IMG/VR virus record: IMGVR_UViG_3300013102_000024
Span: 1-35,373 of that record
DNA length: 35,373 bases
Direction: 5' to 3' (one strand)
From: a virus
A program made the position numbers and the translations under genes. The notes beneath the pieces are model-generated. The model was not told the origin of the DNA. It searched no databases and saw nothing but the letters and a program-made list of their open reading frames with translations. Every line of letters begins with the position of its first letter. The first letter of the stretch is position 1. Positions 7,375 to 16,010 of the stretch are shown piece after piece.

Positions 7375-7584
7375 TTAGTTTGAGATCACACCGTCTTTGA
7401 TTCTCAGGAGCACAGCTGCTCGTCGGGCCTCGCCTCGCACGCCCTTCTTGCGACCGTTCAACAAATCGCTGACCAAATTTTTGTTCAAGCCGTGCTCACG
7501 GCAGAAATGCGCAATGGTGATCCCGTTGCGGTCAAGTTCTGCGCGGGCTTGCTCGGCTGTAAGGAGGACGGGCATAGTGTTCAT
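7375..7584 (-). CDS. BcepMu gp16-family DNA-binding protein (Cro-like)
   Basis: A 69-aa helix-turn-helix protein. LTAEQARAELDRNGITIAHF and the recognition part NKNLVSDLLNGRKKGVRGEA followed by LRIKDGVI match the BcepMu gp16 family. It is the first gene of the leftward early operon and stands opposite the CI-like repressor, so a Cro-type role is likely. The ATG at 7584 lies inside the operator repeats and about 23 nt from the predicted transcript start, with no good ribosome site. ATG 7575 is an alternative. Confidence 0.82.
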   Translation of the reverse strand: MNTMPVLLTAEQARAELDRNGITIAHFCREHGLNKNLVSDLLNGRKKGVRGEARRAAVLLRIKDGVISN

Positions 7585-7606
7585 GTGTGTTCAATCGTGT
7601 TGTATG
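7577..7606 (+). promoter_or_regulatory. Early operator: three GTGTT repeats, 10-bp phase
   Basis: GTGTT starts at 7577, 7587 and 7597, exactly one helical turn apart. The block lies at the start of the predicted early transcript and covers the Cro-like start codon. Positions 7587-7603 are repeated at 205-221 upstream of int. P2-type repressors bind directly repeated half-sites, so this is a good candidate for the CI operator. Confidence 0.65.
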
Positions 7607-7613
7607 TGCCATC

Positions 7614-7641
7614 ATTATGCCCAAGAATTTGGCTGTGTAAA
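7614..7641 (-). promoter_or_regulatory. Early (lytic) promoter
   Basis: On the minus strand TTTACA (7641-7636) and CATAAT (7619-7614) are separated by 16 bp, close to the sigma-70 consensus. The start would fall near 7607, right at the edge of the GTGTT operator. It should drive the whole early operon from the Cro-like gene to alpA. Confidence 0.65.
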
Positions 7642-7678
7642 GCGGCGCATGCCAAAAAATTGTGTAACTGGAGAATCC

Positions 7679-8035
7679 TTGGAAAAAACTTTGGGCGAGC
7701 GGCTCCGGGAAGAGCGCGACCGGCTTGGGATCAATCAGAATGATTTCGCTGACATAGGCGGTGTGAAACGTAACTCCCAAGGCAATTACGAAAACGATCG
7801 ACAGAGACCGGACACGGCTTATCTGTTGGCAATTTCGAAGATTGGTGTGGACGTGATGTATGTGCTTTTCGGCCGGCGGGACACGGCTGCGGGAACGCAG
7901 ACCACTGTCGAAAATGAAGTGCTGAACTGCTTTCGTTCGCTGAGTCCTGGTGATCAGATTGTGGTTCACCGGATTGCAACCGGCCTCGCCGAAATGGAGG
8001 CGAAAGAATCGCAGGGTACGCTTCCGCTGGAATGA
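7679..8035 (+). CDS. CI-like phage repressor (HTH XRE)
   Basis: A 118-aa protein with an N-terminal XRE helix-turn-helix (LGERLREERDRLGINQNDFADIGGV ... NYENDRQRPDTAYLLAI) followed by VDVMYVLFGRR, the typical short repressor layout of Pseudomonas P2-like prophages. No peptidase domain is present, so it is not a LexA-type self-cleaving repressor. I chose TTG 7679 because TGGAGAA lies 6 nt upstream; ATG 7649 has no ribosome site. It is divergent from the Cro-like gene and shares its operator region. It probably maintains lysogeny. Confidence 0.85.
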   Translation: MEKTLGERLREERDRLGINQNDFADIGGVKRNSQGNYENDRQRPDTAYLLAISKIGVDVMYVLFGRRDTAAGTQTTVENEVLNCFRSLSPGDQIVVHRIATGLAEMEAKESQGTLPLE

Positions 8036-8139
8036 AATTGCCTTGCCCCACCTAATGCCACCATACGAAAGAATGCTCACCAGGTGCTTCAGAAAGCCTT
8101 GATTTAGACGATGCTCTGCCGCTTTTAGGAGAATTGAGC

Positions 8140-8313
8140 ATGTTGGATCGAGGCGTTTTTGAGCAACTTGAACAGGACGTTCGGGACAGGGAGTGTTCCG
8201 CACCTCAGCTGACGCAGCTGGAGTGCATTTTGCTGGGCATGTACCGAAAAATGTCGGAGACGGACCAGAGTCATCTACGACGTTTAGCGGAAATGATGGC
8301 CCAAGAGGATTAA
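8140..8313 (+). CDS. 57-aa protein downstream of the repressor
   Basis: The frame runs from ATG 8140 to TAA 8313 behind AGGAG at 8127-8131. The product is acidic and helical (FEQLEQDVRDREC, LTQLECILLGMYRKM, LRRLAEMMAQED) with no recognised family. It follows the CI-like gene on the same strand with a 104-nt gap and converges on gene D. It may be expressed in the lysogen together with the repressor. Confidence 0.62.
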   Translation: MLDRGVFEQLEQDVRDRECSAPQLTQLECILLGMYRKMSETDQSHLRRLAEMMAQED

Positions 8314-8343
8314 CCCGGGGCCAGCTCACCGCACCCTGGCCGA

Positions 8344-9633
8344 TCACGTCGGGGTGCCTGTAGTAGCTGTCCCGTTCCTGGCCTGCAGTCGCTTGTATTC
8401 CCTATCCACTGCACGTTGTGCCGACGCCTTGCTCTCATAAAGGTGCGTCAGTCGCTTAGGCTTGCTCTGATCACCCTCGCTTAGTTTCTGCTGCTGACCG
8501 CTTTTCTCGTCTCGGTACCACGCCAAAATGCCTGTGTGGTCGCCGCTGTCGTCCGCCAGCTCGGCTACCTCGTCTCCGTCAGGCAACATCGACTCAAGCT
8601 CCAGGCTCGTGGTGAACGAATCCGCTGTGAAGCTGTGTTTCACGTTGCCGCCCAGCCAGATCACATCCGCAATTTCTTGCTTGATGCCGGTCAGCGAATA
8701 GGTGAGTTCAGGCGTCAGTTCCGGCCGGCCGCGTGCCAGTGAGTAACTGAGCGTCGCACTTCCCCGCTGCAGCTTGTTCCACTCGGCACGGGCAGCCACC
8801 AGAGCGCTTTTCTGATCCGTGTAGGAATGGCGCAGATCCTTGATGTTGTCGCCGCCCCCGGAGATTGCCTCCTTTTTCTCAGCACTGTTGACGTCGTAAT
8901 AGAACGCCCGCACGCCCGTGTAGCTGTCTCGGTCCGCTTGCAGGAATCGGTGCTGATCGCCGTCCCGGCGGGTGAGGGTGATGTGTGGCAATGTCAGGCC
9001 GCTGGCACTGGTGGCGTTGCCAATCGGCATGAACAGCAGTTTGCCCGCTTTCACCGTGGCGATCGCATCGTGCTCTTGTCCCAAGCGTGAAAGCAGATTC
9101 GCATCTGACTCGTTGGCCTGATCCAGGTGCACCACCTGGATGGCGCTCAGGGCGGCACTGACCAAGGGTCCAAGGCCATAGGCACCGGCAATGGCTTGCA
9201 CGACTGTTTCAAGCGTTTCGTCGTGCCAGCTTCGCTCCCGTTTTACTTTCAGTCCTGCGCTCAGGTCCACGCTGCGTGCCCGGATGTTCAGCTGATCTGG
9301 CGCGCCACTGTGCTCGGTTTCGTCGACCGTGTATGTGCCCTTGTCGACCAGCCCGGTGTCGCTCCAGCCGAGCCATAGGCGCAGGGTCGCGCCTTTGGGC
9401 GGGATTACCAGTCGTCCGTCATGGTCCGAAAGGGTGACATCGAGCTGGTCCGCCGTGAGTCCGCGGTTGTCGGTCAGATCGATGCTCATCAGGCGCTTCT
9501 CGATTGCCGCCGTAATGTCGCGTCCGTCGACCTCCAGTCGACAAATCGGCCGGGGGTAGGCCCTCGCTTCGCGTACGGAGGCCTGCGCGTCGCTCAGATA
9601 GCCGTCAACCCGGCTCAGTGCTTGGTCGATCAC
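8344..9633 (-). CDS. D: Phage late control protein gpD (baseplate/tail hub)
   Basis: A 429-aa protein of the gpD/gp27-like hub family, the tail component that connects tube and baseplate spike. Conserved segments include YPRPICRLEVDGRDIT, DLTDNRGLTADQLDVTLSD, LRLWLGWSD and SDANLLSRLGQEHDA. The C-terminus ends with a LysM-like SKPKRLTHLYESKASAQRAVDREYKR stretch common in this family. It is the last gene of the FI operon. Its ATG overlaps the gpU stop by 4 nt. Confidence 0.94.
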   Translation of the reverse strand: MIDQALSRVDGYLSDAQASVREARAYPRPICRLEVDGRDITAAIEKRLMSIDLTDNRGLTADQLDVTLSDHDGRLVIPPKGATLRLWLGWSDTGLVDKGTYTVDETEHSGAPDQLNIRARSVDLSAGLKVKRERSWHDETLETVVQAIAGAYGLGPLVSAALSAIQVVHLDQANESDANLLSRLGQEHDAIATVKAGKLLFMPIGNATSASGLTLPHITLTRRDGDQHRFLQADRDSYTGVRAFYYDVNSAEKKEAISGGGDNIKDLRHSYTDQKSALVAARAEWNKLQRGSATLSYSLARGRPELTPELTYSLTGIKQEIADVIWLGGNVKHSFTADSFTTSLELESMLPDGDEVAELADDSGDHTGILAWYRDEKSGQQQKLSEGDQSKPKRLTHLYESKASAQRAVDREYKRLQARNGTATTGTPT

Positions 9634-10070
9634 AGGATTTTTCTCAGGATGTTGCCGGCTGTACTCACGCCTGCACCGAGCAGGTCAACGCGGCCGTCAT
9701 CGATCCGTTTGAGCGCGATGGTGAACTCAATGCGACGCGCTGCGCCGTCTTGGAAAAACAGGGTTTTGTTCTCAGTGATGTTGTCGATCACCCAGATACC
9801 CAAGATCCTGCCGGTGCCTTCGATTAACGGCCATGCCTTGCCGGTGTCGGCCATAGCGCGAAGTGTGTCGAGGCTGAGCGGGGTGCCGGCGAGTGCCGGC
9901 AGAAGAATGCCAGGCATGCTGATCGAGTCGTCGCCACGGCCCAGAAACTGGCGTGATGGATTGGTGCCGATACGGGAAGTCGAGCCGTGACGCCATTCTG
10001 TCTGCCGCTGCAGTTCCTGATACGCCAAGGTTTCGAGGCTGAAAATGAACATGCCCAGTGACATCATCAT
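9630..10070 (-). CDS. U: Tail protein gpU (tail terminator)
   Basis: A 146-aa protein of the P2 gpU family, predicted to cap and complete the tail tube. It starts MMMSLGMFIFSLETLAYQEL and contains QRQTEWRHGSTSRIGTNP and GEGTGR/GILGIWVID-like blocks typical of gpU, then FFQDGAARRIEFTIALKRID. It sits between the tape measure and gpD as in P2, with 6 nt after T and a 4-nt overlap with D. Confidence 0.93.
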   Translation of the reverse strand: MMMSLGMFIFSLETLAYQELQRQTEWRHGSTSRIGTNPSRQFLGRGDDSISMPGILLPALAGTPLSLDTLRAMADTGKAWPLIEGTGRILGIWVIDNITENKTLFFQDGAARRIEFTIALKRIDDGRVDLLGAGVSTAGNILRKIL

Positions 10071-10076
10071 GTCCGT

Positions 10077-12899
10077 TTACTCCTGGTCAAAAAGGGCACT
10101 GCGGCCCTTGGCTTGTTTCGCATGTTGGCGCTTGTCGAGCTCTGCAGACACGGCACGCGCGATCGCGGCGGCGTCCAGGCCCGGGGCAGGGTGAATGTTG
10201 ATAACGATCTGTTCGGGCGCCATCTGCATCGCCGCTGGAGCTGCTACAGGGCCAATCGGCGGACGGTTGTCGACTGCGATCGCTTGCTGAGCGCCGCCGA
10301 TACCCACTGCCATCGCGCCTGCCTGGGCGAGTTTTTTGCCCATTCCTAGGATTGATTCGAGCATGCCGCCGTTTTCAGCTTTCGCTCCCGGGATGGATGC
10401 TGCGGGCTTCAGTGCTGCAGCTGCTGCACCGGGCACGGCTGCGGCTGGTGTCAGAGCTGCTGCAGCCACACCAGGTACGGCAGAGGCTGGGTTCAGCAAC
10501 GCTCCAGCATTAGCAATCGCACCGATGGTCACGGTCCCCGCCTGGGTCATCAGTTCGCCCACGGCCTTGACGGCTTCCATAGGTCCGTTCTGACCTTCCG
10601 CAACGCCCTGGGCCAACCCGGCCATGGTGAAGCCGCCGAGCTCGGCGAAAACCCGGGAAGGGCTGTGGATGCCGAGTTTTTCCTTGAACCAGTCGACAGT
10701 GCTGCTGCCAGCGTCGGAAATGGCCGTCTTCACCGAACCCATAGCATTGGTGATGCCGTTAACCAGGCCGGAGATGATCATTCCCCCGAACTCTGTGAAT
10801 CGGGTCGGCAGTTCGACGCCCATGTAATTCATCACCGCCGAGAAAGCCTGGTAGATCAGCCCGATGGGGCTGAAATTGACTAGCGTCTGCAGGATGCCGC
10901 TGATGCCGCTGCTGAAACCCAGCTTGATCTCGGCCCAGGCACTCGCGAAGTAAGCCTTCACCTTGTCCCAGTTGGCATAGATCAAATACGCGGCGGCAGC
11001 GATAGCAGTGATGGCCAGACCGATTGGGTTCGCCATGAACAGCCGGCCAACCCACATGAACGCTTGGCCAACAAAGGGCAGTACCTTCGAGCCGAGGTTG
11101 ACCAATAACCCGATCAAGGAAGGCAGGCGGATCCCGATCAGTGATAGCCCGTAACGGACCGCAAGGAATGGCCCGAGGGTCGTTGCCAGCGCGAGAGCGA
11201 CCGTACTAAAGCCGATCGACAAAGCGGCGATGCCGGCGCCGACCTTCAGGATTCCGAGCACCAATCCTGGGTTAGCGGTCGCCCACGCGTTGACGCGCTC
11301 GAGGACGCCATTAAATCCAGTAATCAGTTGAACCAGTGCTGGCTTAAGGGTCTCGCCCAAGGCGCTGCTTAGATTGAACATGCGGTTTTGAGACATCTCC
11401 CATCGGGCTGACAGTTGGTCCCCACGGATATCCCCTTCGCGCTGCATTGATCCGTCGCGCTTGGGGGCGTTGTCCGCCCCGTTCACCAAATCCAGCTGGC
11501 GCCGATATTCACCCATGTTGGCAGCAAGCTTTGCTGCGTCGTCGCCGTATTCTTTACCGAACAGCTCAGTCATCACACCGAGCTGCTGATTTTTCGGCAA
11601 CTTGTTGACTGCATCTAGCACCTTTTGAATGGTGCCCGTCGCGTCCTTGGCCATGCCGTCCTGCACGGACTGTGCTTCCAGGCCGATCGCTTTCAACCCT
11701 TCGACGAACCGCTTCGGCTGTTTGGTGGCGATCGCCAATTCTCGGATCATGGCGTTTGTAGCGGAGCCCGCGATTTCCGCCGATGCGCCTAGCGTCAGGA
11801 AGGTCGAGCCCAAGGCTGCGGCGTCCTTGAACGACATGCCGACCGACGCCGTGATGCCTGCCGTGCGCTGCATGACGTCAATGATGTCCCCCCCTTTCGA
11901 CATGGCGTTGTCGTCCAGGAAGTTGATCGCGTCGCCGAGCTGATTGACGTTCTTGATGGGCAATTTGTACAGGTTCGCGATCCGCGCCAAGTTCTCGCCT
12001 ACTTCCTGTGCCGGCAGGTCGAAGGCCGTCGCGGCTGTTGCTGCGACGCGGGCAAACTCCAGCAAATCGTCTTTGCCCTGGATGCCCATTCGCGCGCCGC
12101 CTTCCACCAGGGCGGCGATATCGGTCGTCGCCATGGGGATGGTTTCAGACATCTTCTTGATGGCGGTGGCCATCTCGTAATAGGTCTGGGTGAGCTGGCC
12201 GTTTCCGTCCCGGGCGCCTTCGACCTGTTTGGCGACACCCGCCATGGCATCTTCGAAGCGAGAGTAATCTTTGACCATCCCAATGATTGGTAGACCGGTT
12301 GCAGCCCCCACGGCACCTGCGCTCGCGCCGGCGACAGCGGCGTTGCCGGCGAGCTCTTTGCCCTTGGAATAATTCCTCTGCGCCTTCGACACCCGCTCCT
12401 GCTGTTTGGCGAGCGCAGAGAGGCGGTCTCTCTGAGCCTGGATGGCTTTATTCGCCGCCTCGATCTCAGTTTTTAACCGGCGCTCGGTGGTGCCGAGGTT
12501 TCGGGTGTCCGCGCCGGTGGACTTCATGAGGGGAATCAGGCGCTGCAGCTCAGATCGCTGAGCGGTGTGTTTGTTGGTCAGCTTTTCCACGGAGGCGGAG
12601 GCGTTGACGAATGCCTTCTGGAAAGCAGCAGTGGGGGCGTCCATCTTCTGCAGCTGCTCGCGCAGGCCGCGTAGCTTGTCCTGCGCCCGGGCCAGTTCCT
12701 CGGAGGATTGGCGGACGGCTTCCTTCTGGCGGGTATAGCTGGAAATGTTGGACTGCTGGGCGTTGAGTTCCTTCAGCTGGTCCCGCGCCGCTCTCAAGGC
12801 GCGAGACGTAGCATTGCTCCCCGCGCTGATCTGTTTGAGGGGCGCGGTGACCTTGTCGATCGCGGACAGCAGAAATTCCAGCCGCAGCTTGTCAGTCAT
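10077..12899 (-). CDS. T: Tail tape measure protein gpT
   Basis: A 940-aa protein setting tail length. It has an N-terminal coiled-coil region (about 10-170), a TP901-family core (SRFEDAMAGVAKQVEG, LPAQEVGENLARIANLYKL), then hydrophobic segments (about 540-640: VLGILKVGAGIAALSIGFST, GLAITAIAAAAYLIYANWDK). Near residues 802-843 a 14-residue motif LxPAxAVPGxAAAA is repeated three times, an Ala/Pro linker before the C-terminal part. The ATG 12899 overlaps the E' stop in ATGACTGA. An upstream GTG at 12911 is open but unlikely. Confidence 0.95.
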   Translation of the reverse strand: MTDKLRLEFLLSAIDKVTAPLKQISAGSNATSRALRAARDQLKELNAQQSNISSYTRQKEAVRQSSEELARAQDKLRGLREQLQKMDAPTAAFQKAFVNASASVEKLTNKHTAQRSELQRLIPLMKSTGADTRNLGTTERRLKTEIEAANKAIQAQRDRLSALAKQQERVSKAQRNYSKGKELAGNAAVAGASAGAVGAATGLPIIGMVKDYSRFEDAMAGVAKQVEGARDGNGQLTQTYYEMATAIKKMSETIPMATTDIAALVEGGARMGIQGKDDLLEFARVAATAATAFDLPAQEVGENLARIANLYKLPIKNVNQLGDAINFLDDNAMSKGGDIIDVMQRTAGITASVGMSFKDAAALGSTFLTLGASAEIAGSATNAMIRELAIATKQPKRFVEGLKAIGLEAQSVQDGMAKDATGTIQKVLDAVNKLPKNQQLGVMTELFGKEYGDDAAKLAANMGEYRRQLDLVNGADNAPKRDGSMQREGDIRGDQLSARWEMSQNRMFNLSSALGETLKPALVQLITGFNGVLERVNAWATANPGLVLGILKVGAGIAALSIGFSTVALALATTLGPFLAVRYGLSLIGIRLPSLIGLLVNLGSKVLPFVGQAFMWVGRLFMANPIGLAITAIAAAAYLIYANWDKVKAYFASAWAEIKLGFSSGISGILQTLVNFSPIGLIYQAFSAVMNYMGVELPTRFTEFGGMIISGLVNGITNAMGSVKTAISDAGSSTVDWFKEKLGIHSPSRVFAELGGFTMAGLAQGVAEGQNGPMEAVKAVGELMTQAGTVTIGAIANAGALLNPASAVPGVAAAALTPAAAVPGAAAAALKPAASIPGAKAENGGMLESILGMGKKLAQAGAMAVGIGGAQQAIAVDNRPPIGPVAAPAAMQMAPEQIVINIHPAPGLDAAAIARAVSAELDKRQHAKQAKGRSALFDQE
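10371..10496 (-). repeat. Three 42-bp repeats in the tape measure gene
   Basis: The encoded peptide repeats LNPASAVPGVAAAA, LTPAAAVPGAAAAA and LKPAASIPGAKAEN with a 14-residue period. The repeats are diverged at DNA level. Such in-frame repeats can expand or contract and could slightly alter tail length or flexibility. Confidence 0.6.
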
Positions 12900-13364
12900 C
12901 CTTCGCCCCACTTCGTTTACGAGCGCGTTCGCGCCATTCCATCAGTTCGGTCAGAGGGAGCGGATCCATCTCCGCTGGCCCCCAGTGAAAAATCACGGCG
13001 ATATCCGCCATCGCGTCATCTACGCAACGAGGGATGCATCCACCTTCGCCGACTTCGGCAGCAAAAAACCGGCAACCTCGGTGGCCATCTGCACCAGGTC
13101 GGCCGGATCCATCAGGCCAATGTCGTGATCGGTGAGGGTCGGCGTGGTGATGCGCGGAAGGACCTTGCGCAGCGCGAGGACGTCCATCTGCAACAGGTCA
13201 GTCAAAGAAACGCCGCGCAACTCGCCCGAGACGGGTTTGCGCAGCGTCACCTCGGTGATTTCTGTCGAGCCTCGAATAATCGGTGTGTCCAGGGTGATGA
13301 CAGGGCGGTTTGGATTCTTCTCAACTGGTGCGTCTGCAGCTTCGTTTTTTTGGGAGGTGCTCAT
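12892..13364 (-). CDS. E': E-E' frameshift product, tail assembly chaperone
   Basis: A -1 frameshift at T TTT TTG (13068-13062, in the codons GGT TTT TTG) would fuse gpE to the E' frame. The shifted frame stays open through AAEVGEGG and then MADIAVIFHWGPAEMDPL to TGA 12892. The P2 tail operon makes its E+E' chaperone in the same way and at the same gene position. E' also has an internal ATG at 13011 that would give a free 39-aa protein, ending with an 8-nt overlap into T. The slippery site and open frame are seen; frameshifting efficiency is not known. Confidence 0.85.
13020..13364 (-). CDS. E: Tail assembly protein gpE
   Basis: A 114-aa tail assembly chaperone of the P2 gpE family (Phage_TAC_7-like). 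The segment ITLDTPIIRGSTEITEVTLRKPVSGELRG is typical, followed by LTDLLQMDVLALRKVLPRIT and a C-terminal DPADLVQMATEVAGFLLPKS. The slippery heptamer lies within VAGFLLP. The gene is between the tail tube and tape measure genes, as expected. Confidence 0.92.
   Translation of the reverse strand: MSTSQKNEAADAPVEKNPNRPVITLDTPIIRGSTEITEVTLRKPVSGELRGVSLTDLLQMDVLALRKVLPRITTPTLTDHDIGLMDPADLVQMATEVAGFLLPKSAKVDASLVA
13062..13068 (-). other. Programmed -1 frameshift slippery site
   Basis: The minus strand reads TTTTTTG in the frame T TTT TTG, a canonical X XXY YYZ heptamer, 40 nt before the gpE stop. It has the same location and sequence type as in P2 E/E'. Confidence 0.85.
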
Positions 13365-13418
13365 GTCGAAATCCTTTGAAAGAGAGGGTGCCGGACGAGC
13401 CGGCGGGGCAAGCTGGAA

Positions 13419-13934
13419 TTACAGGCCGATCGCCTTACGGTGTTCTGCCAGCATGTCTTTGCCATCAACCTTGAAAATGAAGTTGAGCAAGTCGATCTCG
13501 ATCTCTTCATTGCCGTCGATCGTCAGCTTGTAATAGCTGCAGGTGGTGGTGAACTTGTGCTCGGTGTCTTCACCGCTTTCCGCGTCGCCCATGTCGATTT
13601 CTTCGTGCCGGCCGCGCACGACCACCTCCACGGCTGAAACCTCACCGGTGTCGTCGCGTTGGATCGAGCCGGCCCAGCGCAGCATGACGCCGCTGGCCGA
13701 CACCGCGCCGTACTGGCGCAGCGCTGTCAGGTCCCAGCCACCGAGCGTCCATTCGAGCTGAATGCCGTCGTCGCCGTGTCCCAGGTCGACCTTCACTGCT
13801 CCATCCATACCGCCGCCCCGGAAGGCTTCGAGCTTGCGGGCGAGCTTGGGCAGGGTGACGCTCTTGCACGCACCGACGTAGCTGACGCCGTCGTTGTACA
13901 AGTTCATGTTCTTGAGTTTCTTGGGCAGAGCCAT
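13419..13934 (-). CDS. FII: Major tail tube protein gpFII
   Basis: A 171-aa contractile-tail tube protein of the P2 FII family. It starts MALPKKLKNMNLYNDGVSYVG and has LEWTLGGWDL, the acidic DAESGEDTEHKFTTTCSYYKL stretch and IEIDLLNFIFKVDGKDMLAE. It follows the sheath gene by 49 nt and should be made in large amounts from the FI promoter. Confidence 0.95.
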   Translation of the reverse strand: MALPKKLKNMNLYNDGVSYVGACKSVTLPKLARKLEAFRGGGMDGAVKVDLGHGDDGIQLEWTLGGWDLTALRQYGAVSASGVMLRWAGSIQRDDTGEVSAVEVVVRGRHEEIDMGDAESGEDTEHKFTTTCSYYKLTIDGNEEIEIDLLNFIFKVDGKDMLAEHRKAIGL

Positions 13935-13983
13935 GTGGGCGCTCTCCTAAAGGCGCGGCCAACGCCGCGCGAATGAATGGATA

Positions 13984-15156
13984 TCAGGCGTTGACGCGGC
14001 TGGCGAAGTCGACCAGGTAGCGGTCGGTGATGCGCTGGCGAAGCCCCAGGTTCTCCAGAGGCGGCACCGGCGTGTAGTCGTAGTCCAGGTACAACTTGCC
14101 GGCCTTGAGGGTGTCCTTGTCGTTGGCTGCTTCGTCGTACCAGCACTCGCCACCGATCAGGTATCCAAGGCGAATCAGTTCGCGGAACTTGGCGTTGATA
14201 CCCTCCACGATGTCGCGGACCAGGCTTGGGTGCATCGGCTTGTCGATCGCCCAGAATTGGCCCTCAGCCATGGTGTCGGCCAATACCTGGGCAGTGCGGG
14301 TGTAGTTTTCGAAGGCGAACAGTGGGTCGTCGCTGCAAGTGCGCGAACCCCAGAAGCGGAAGCCTTCGCGACGAATCAGCGTGGTGACATCCGCCGCGTT
14401 CAGCAGGCCGGCGTCGGTGGCTGGGTTCTGCAGATCCCAGTAAATGTCCCTGCTCAGTCCGGACACGCCATTTACTGCCACGTTGGAAAGGGTTTTATGC
14501 CAGCCGACCTGCTCATCGAGCTTGGCGCGCAGGCCCAACGCACGGGCGATCGCCGATGCCGGAGCATCGGCGTTCAGCGTGGTGTCCCAGTTCACGAAGT
14601 CGGGCCAGATGGTCATCAGCTCACGGGCACCGAAGTTTTCACGGTAGGCGATGGCATCGGAGACGGTTTCGCAGTCCCAGGCACTGGCGTAAGCGAACCC
14701 ACGCAGCTTCTGTGCGGTGAGGACAAGTTCGGTAGCCACCGCCAGCGAGTCGAGACCGGGGACGCCGAGGATGCGCGGTCGCACGCCCAGCTGCGCTTCC
14801 GCAGCCAGCAGAGCCTTGAGCCCGGTGTACTGACCGCTGGGAGAAACGCCGCCGATCACATTGGTGGTGGTCGCCGCAGCGTCCGCGCCTTCGGCGACAC
14901 GAACGACGACTGTAATCGGGCTGGCCTGGTCAGCGATGGCATCCAAACTTTTTGCGAGCGTGCCCTGGACACCGGCCTTACCGCTGGCGGTAAGCACGTC
15001 GGTTAGCAGTACTGGACGATTCAGAGGGAACGCGATCGGGTCGGCATCTTCAGCGGTGCAGACCATGCCGACGACGGCGGTTGCGACAGTGCGGATCGGG
15101 CGGGTGCCTTCGTTGATTTCGACAACTCGGACGCCGTGGTGATAATCAGTTGGCAT
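13984..15156 (-). CDS. FI: Tail sheath protein gpFI
   Basis: A 390-aa contractile sheath subunit of the P2 FI family. Family blocks include [64 protein letters not shown] and the C-terminal [20 protein letters not shown]. First gene of the FI-FII-E-T-U-D operon. The ATG lies 84 nt from the centre of the TGTA-N11-TACA dyad at 15231-15249. Confidence 0.96.
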   Translation of the reverse strand: MPTDYHHGVRVVEINEGTRPIRTVATAVVGMVCTAEDADPIAFPLNRPVLLTDVLTASGKAGVQGTLAKSLDAIADQASPITVVVRVAEGADAAATTTNVIGGVSPSGQYTGLKALLAAEAQLGVRPRILGVPGLDSLAVATELVLTAQKLRGFAYASAWDCETVSDAIAYRENFGARELMTIWPDFVNWDTTLNADAPASAIARALGLRAKLDEQVGWHKTLSNVAVNGVSGLSRDIYWDLQNPATDAGLLNAADVTTLIRREGFRFWGSRTCSDDPLFAFENYTRTAQVLADTMAEGQFWAIDKPMHPSLVRDIVEGINAKFRELIRLGYLIGGECWYDEAANDKDTLKAGKLYLDYDYTPVPPLENLGLRQRITDRYLVDFASRVNA

Positions 15157-15230
15157 GGGGAGAACCTGCGCGTGGGTGGCAATGAAACGCAGGGTGACGC
15201 GCGCGCGTTGGTTGGACGAGCGCGGGGGGT

Positions 15231-15249
15231 TGTACGGAAAGGAGCTACA
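15231..15249 (-). promoter_or_regulatory. Late activator site upstream of FI
   Basis: TGTACGGAAAGGAGCTACA fits TGTA-N11-TACA with exactly 11 bases between the arms, as do the sites before V, before O/P and before the 94-aa gene. It lies between the end of G and the start of FI. In P2 the activator site is centred about 55 bp before the start; that would put this start near 15185. Confidence 0.75.
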
Positions 15250-15282
15250 GGGCGCAGGAACAAAAACGCCCTGGAGAGGACG

Positions 15283-15897
15283 TTAATGGAACAGTTCAGT
15301 CAGCCAAGACGGCGGTAGCGGACGGTGATCAATCAGCGGGAACTCGCCAGCTTCCGGCCAGTTGCGCAGCGCGCGGCGGTACGCCTGAAGCTCGGTGTAT
15401 TGCACGGGAGTCAAGGTAGTTTCCAGACCCTCTTCCAGCTCGTCCCGATGGCGCGAAACAACACCGTCAGTAGCCGCAAGCTGCCCGTCACGCCATGCAC
15501 GCTCAACCTCCACGAAAAACTCAGGGGATGGCAGTGGAGGATCAACCAGTACCGGATAACCATCATCACCCCAGGCAATAACCTTTCCTTCCGACTGCCC
15601 CGCCAGCAGCTCGGCATGGAAGGCAGCAGTGATTTCTACCGCATCCTCAGGAATCAAACAGGCGGGGTTAGCCACCTCCAGCGTGTCCGGCATTGCGTTC
15701 ATGTCGGGAACATCGGTGATGGTTATTGGCGCATCACTCGTGTTCGTCAGCAGCTCGTCGCCAACTCGAACAGACTTGCCCGGCTGTACGACGATATCCG
15801 TCTTTGGTCGGACCCACGCCGGGTCTTGGATAGTGGTTAGGAGGGCCCCATGAATCTCGGTATCGTAGAATCCGCACATAGATTTTGAAGCGAACAT
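15283..15897 (-). CDS. G: Tail fiber assembly / tail assembly chaperone (gpG position)
   Basis: A 204-aa protein in the position of P2 gene G, downstream of the fiber gene. The C-terminal part (RHRDELEEGLETTLTPVQYTELQAYRRALRNWPEAGEFPLIDHRPLPPSWL) has the conserved TELQAYRRALRNWP motif of Phage_tail_APC/fiber-assembly chaperones. The N-terminal half (MCGFYDTEIHGA) is the usual fiber-partner domain. GGAGAAG precedes ATG 15897. It should help fold or attach the fiber encoded by its neighbour. Confidence 0.85.
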   Translation of the reverse strand: MFASKSMCGFYDTEIHGALLTTIQDPAWVRPKTDIVVQPGKSVRVGDELLTNTSDAPITITDVPDMNAMPDTLEVANPACLIPEDAVEITAAFHAELLAGQSEGKVIAWGDDGYPVLVDPPLPSPEFFVEVERAWRDGQLAATDGVVSRHRDELEEGLETTLTPVQYTELQAYRRALRNWPEAGEFPLIDHRPLPPSWLTELFH

Positions 15898-15958
15898 AGA
15901 TCTTCTCCGCAGTAACTAATGATCATCCTGGCAATACATAGACCAGGGGTAGAAAGTT

Positions 15959-15980
15959 CGCTTAGCTGGGAAACTAAGCG
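15959..15980 (-). terminator. Hairpin between fiber gene H and gene G
   Basis: CGCTTAG and CTAAGCG form a perfect 7-bp stem around an 8-nt loop, about 30 bp downstream of the gpH stop. On the minus strand it is followed by AACTTTCT, a poor U tract. It may be a partial terminator or an mRNA-stability hairpin lowering G relative to H. Confidence 0.4.
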
Positions 15981-16010
15981 GAGGGTGGCATCACGACGCT
16001 ATGGTCTGGA

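Noticed and set aside
8315-8336. GGCCAG...CTGGCC hairpin between the 57-aa gene and D as a terminator
   Set aside because: A short stem with a long loop and no U tract; too weak to call although a terminator is expected in this convergent gap.
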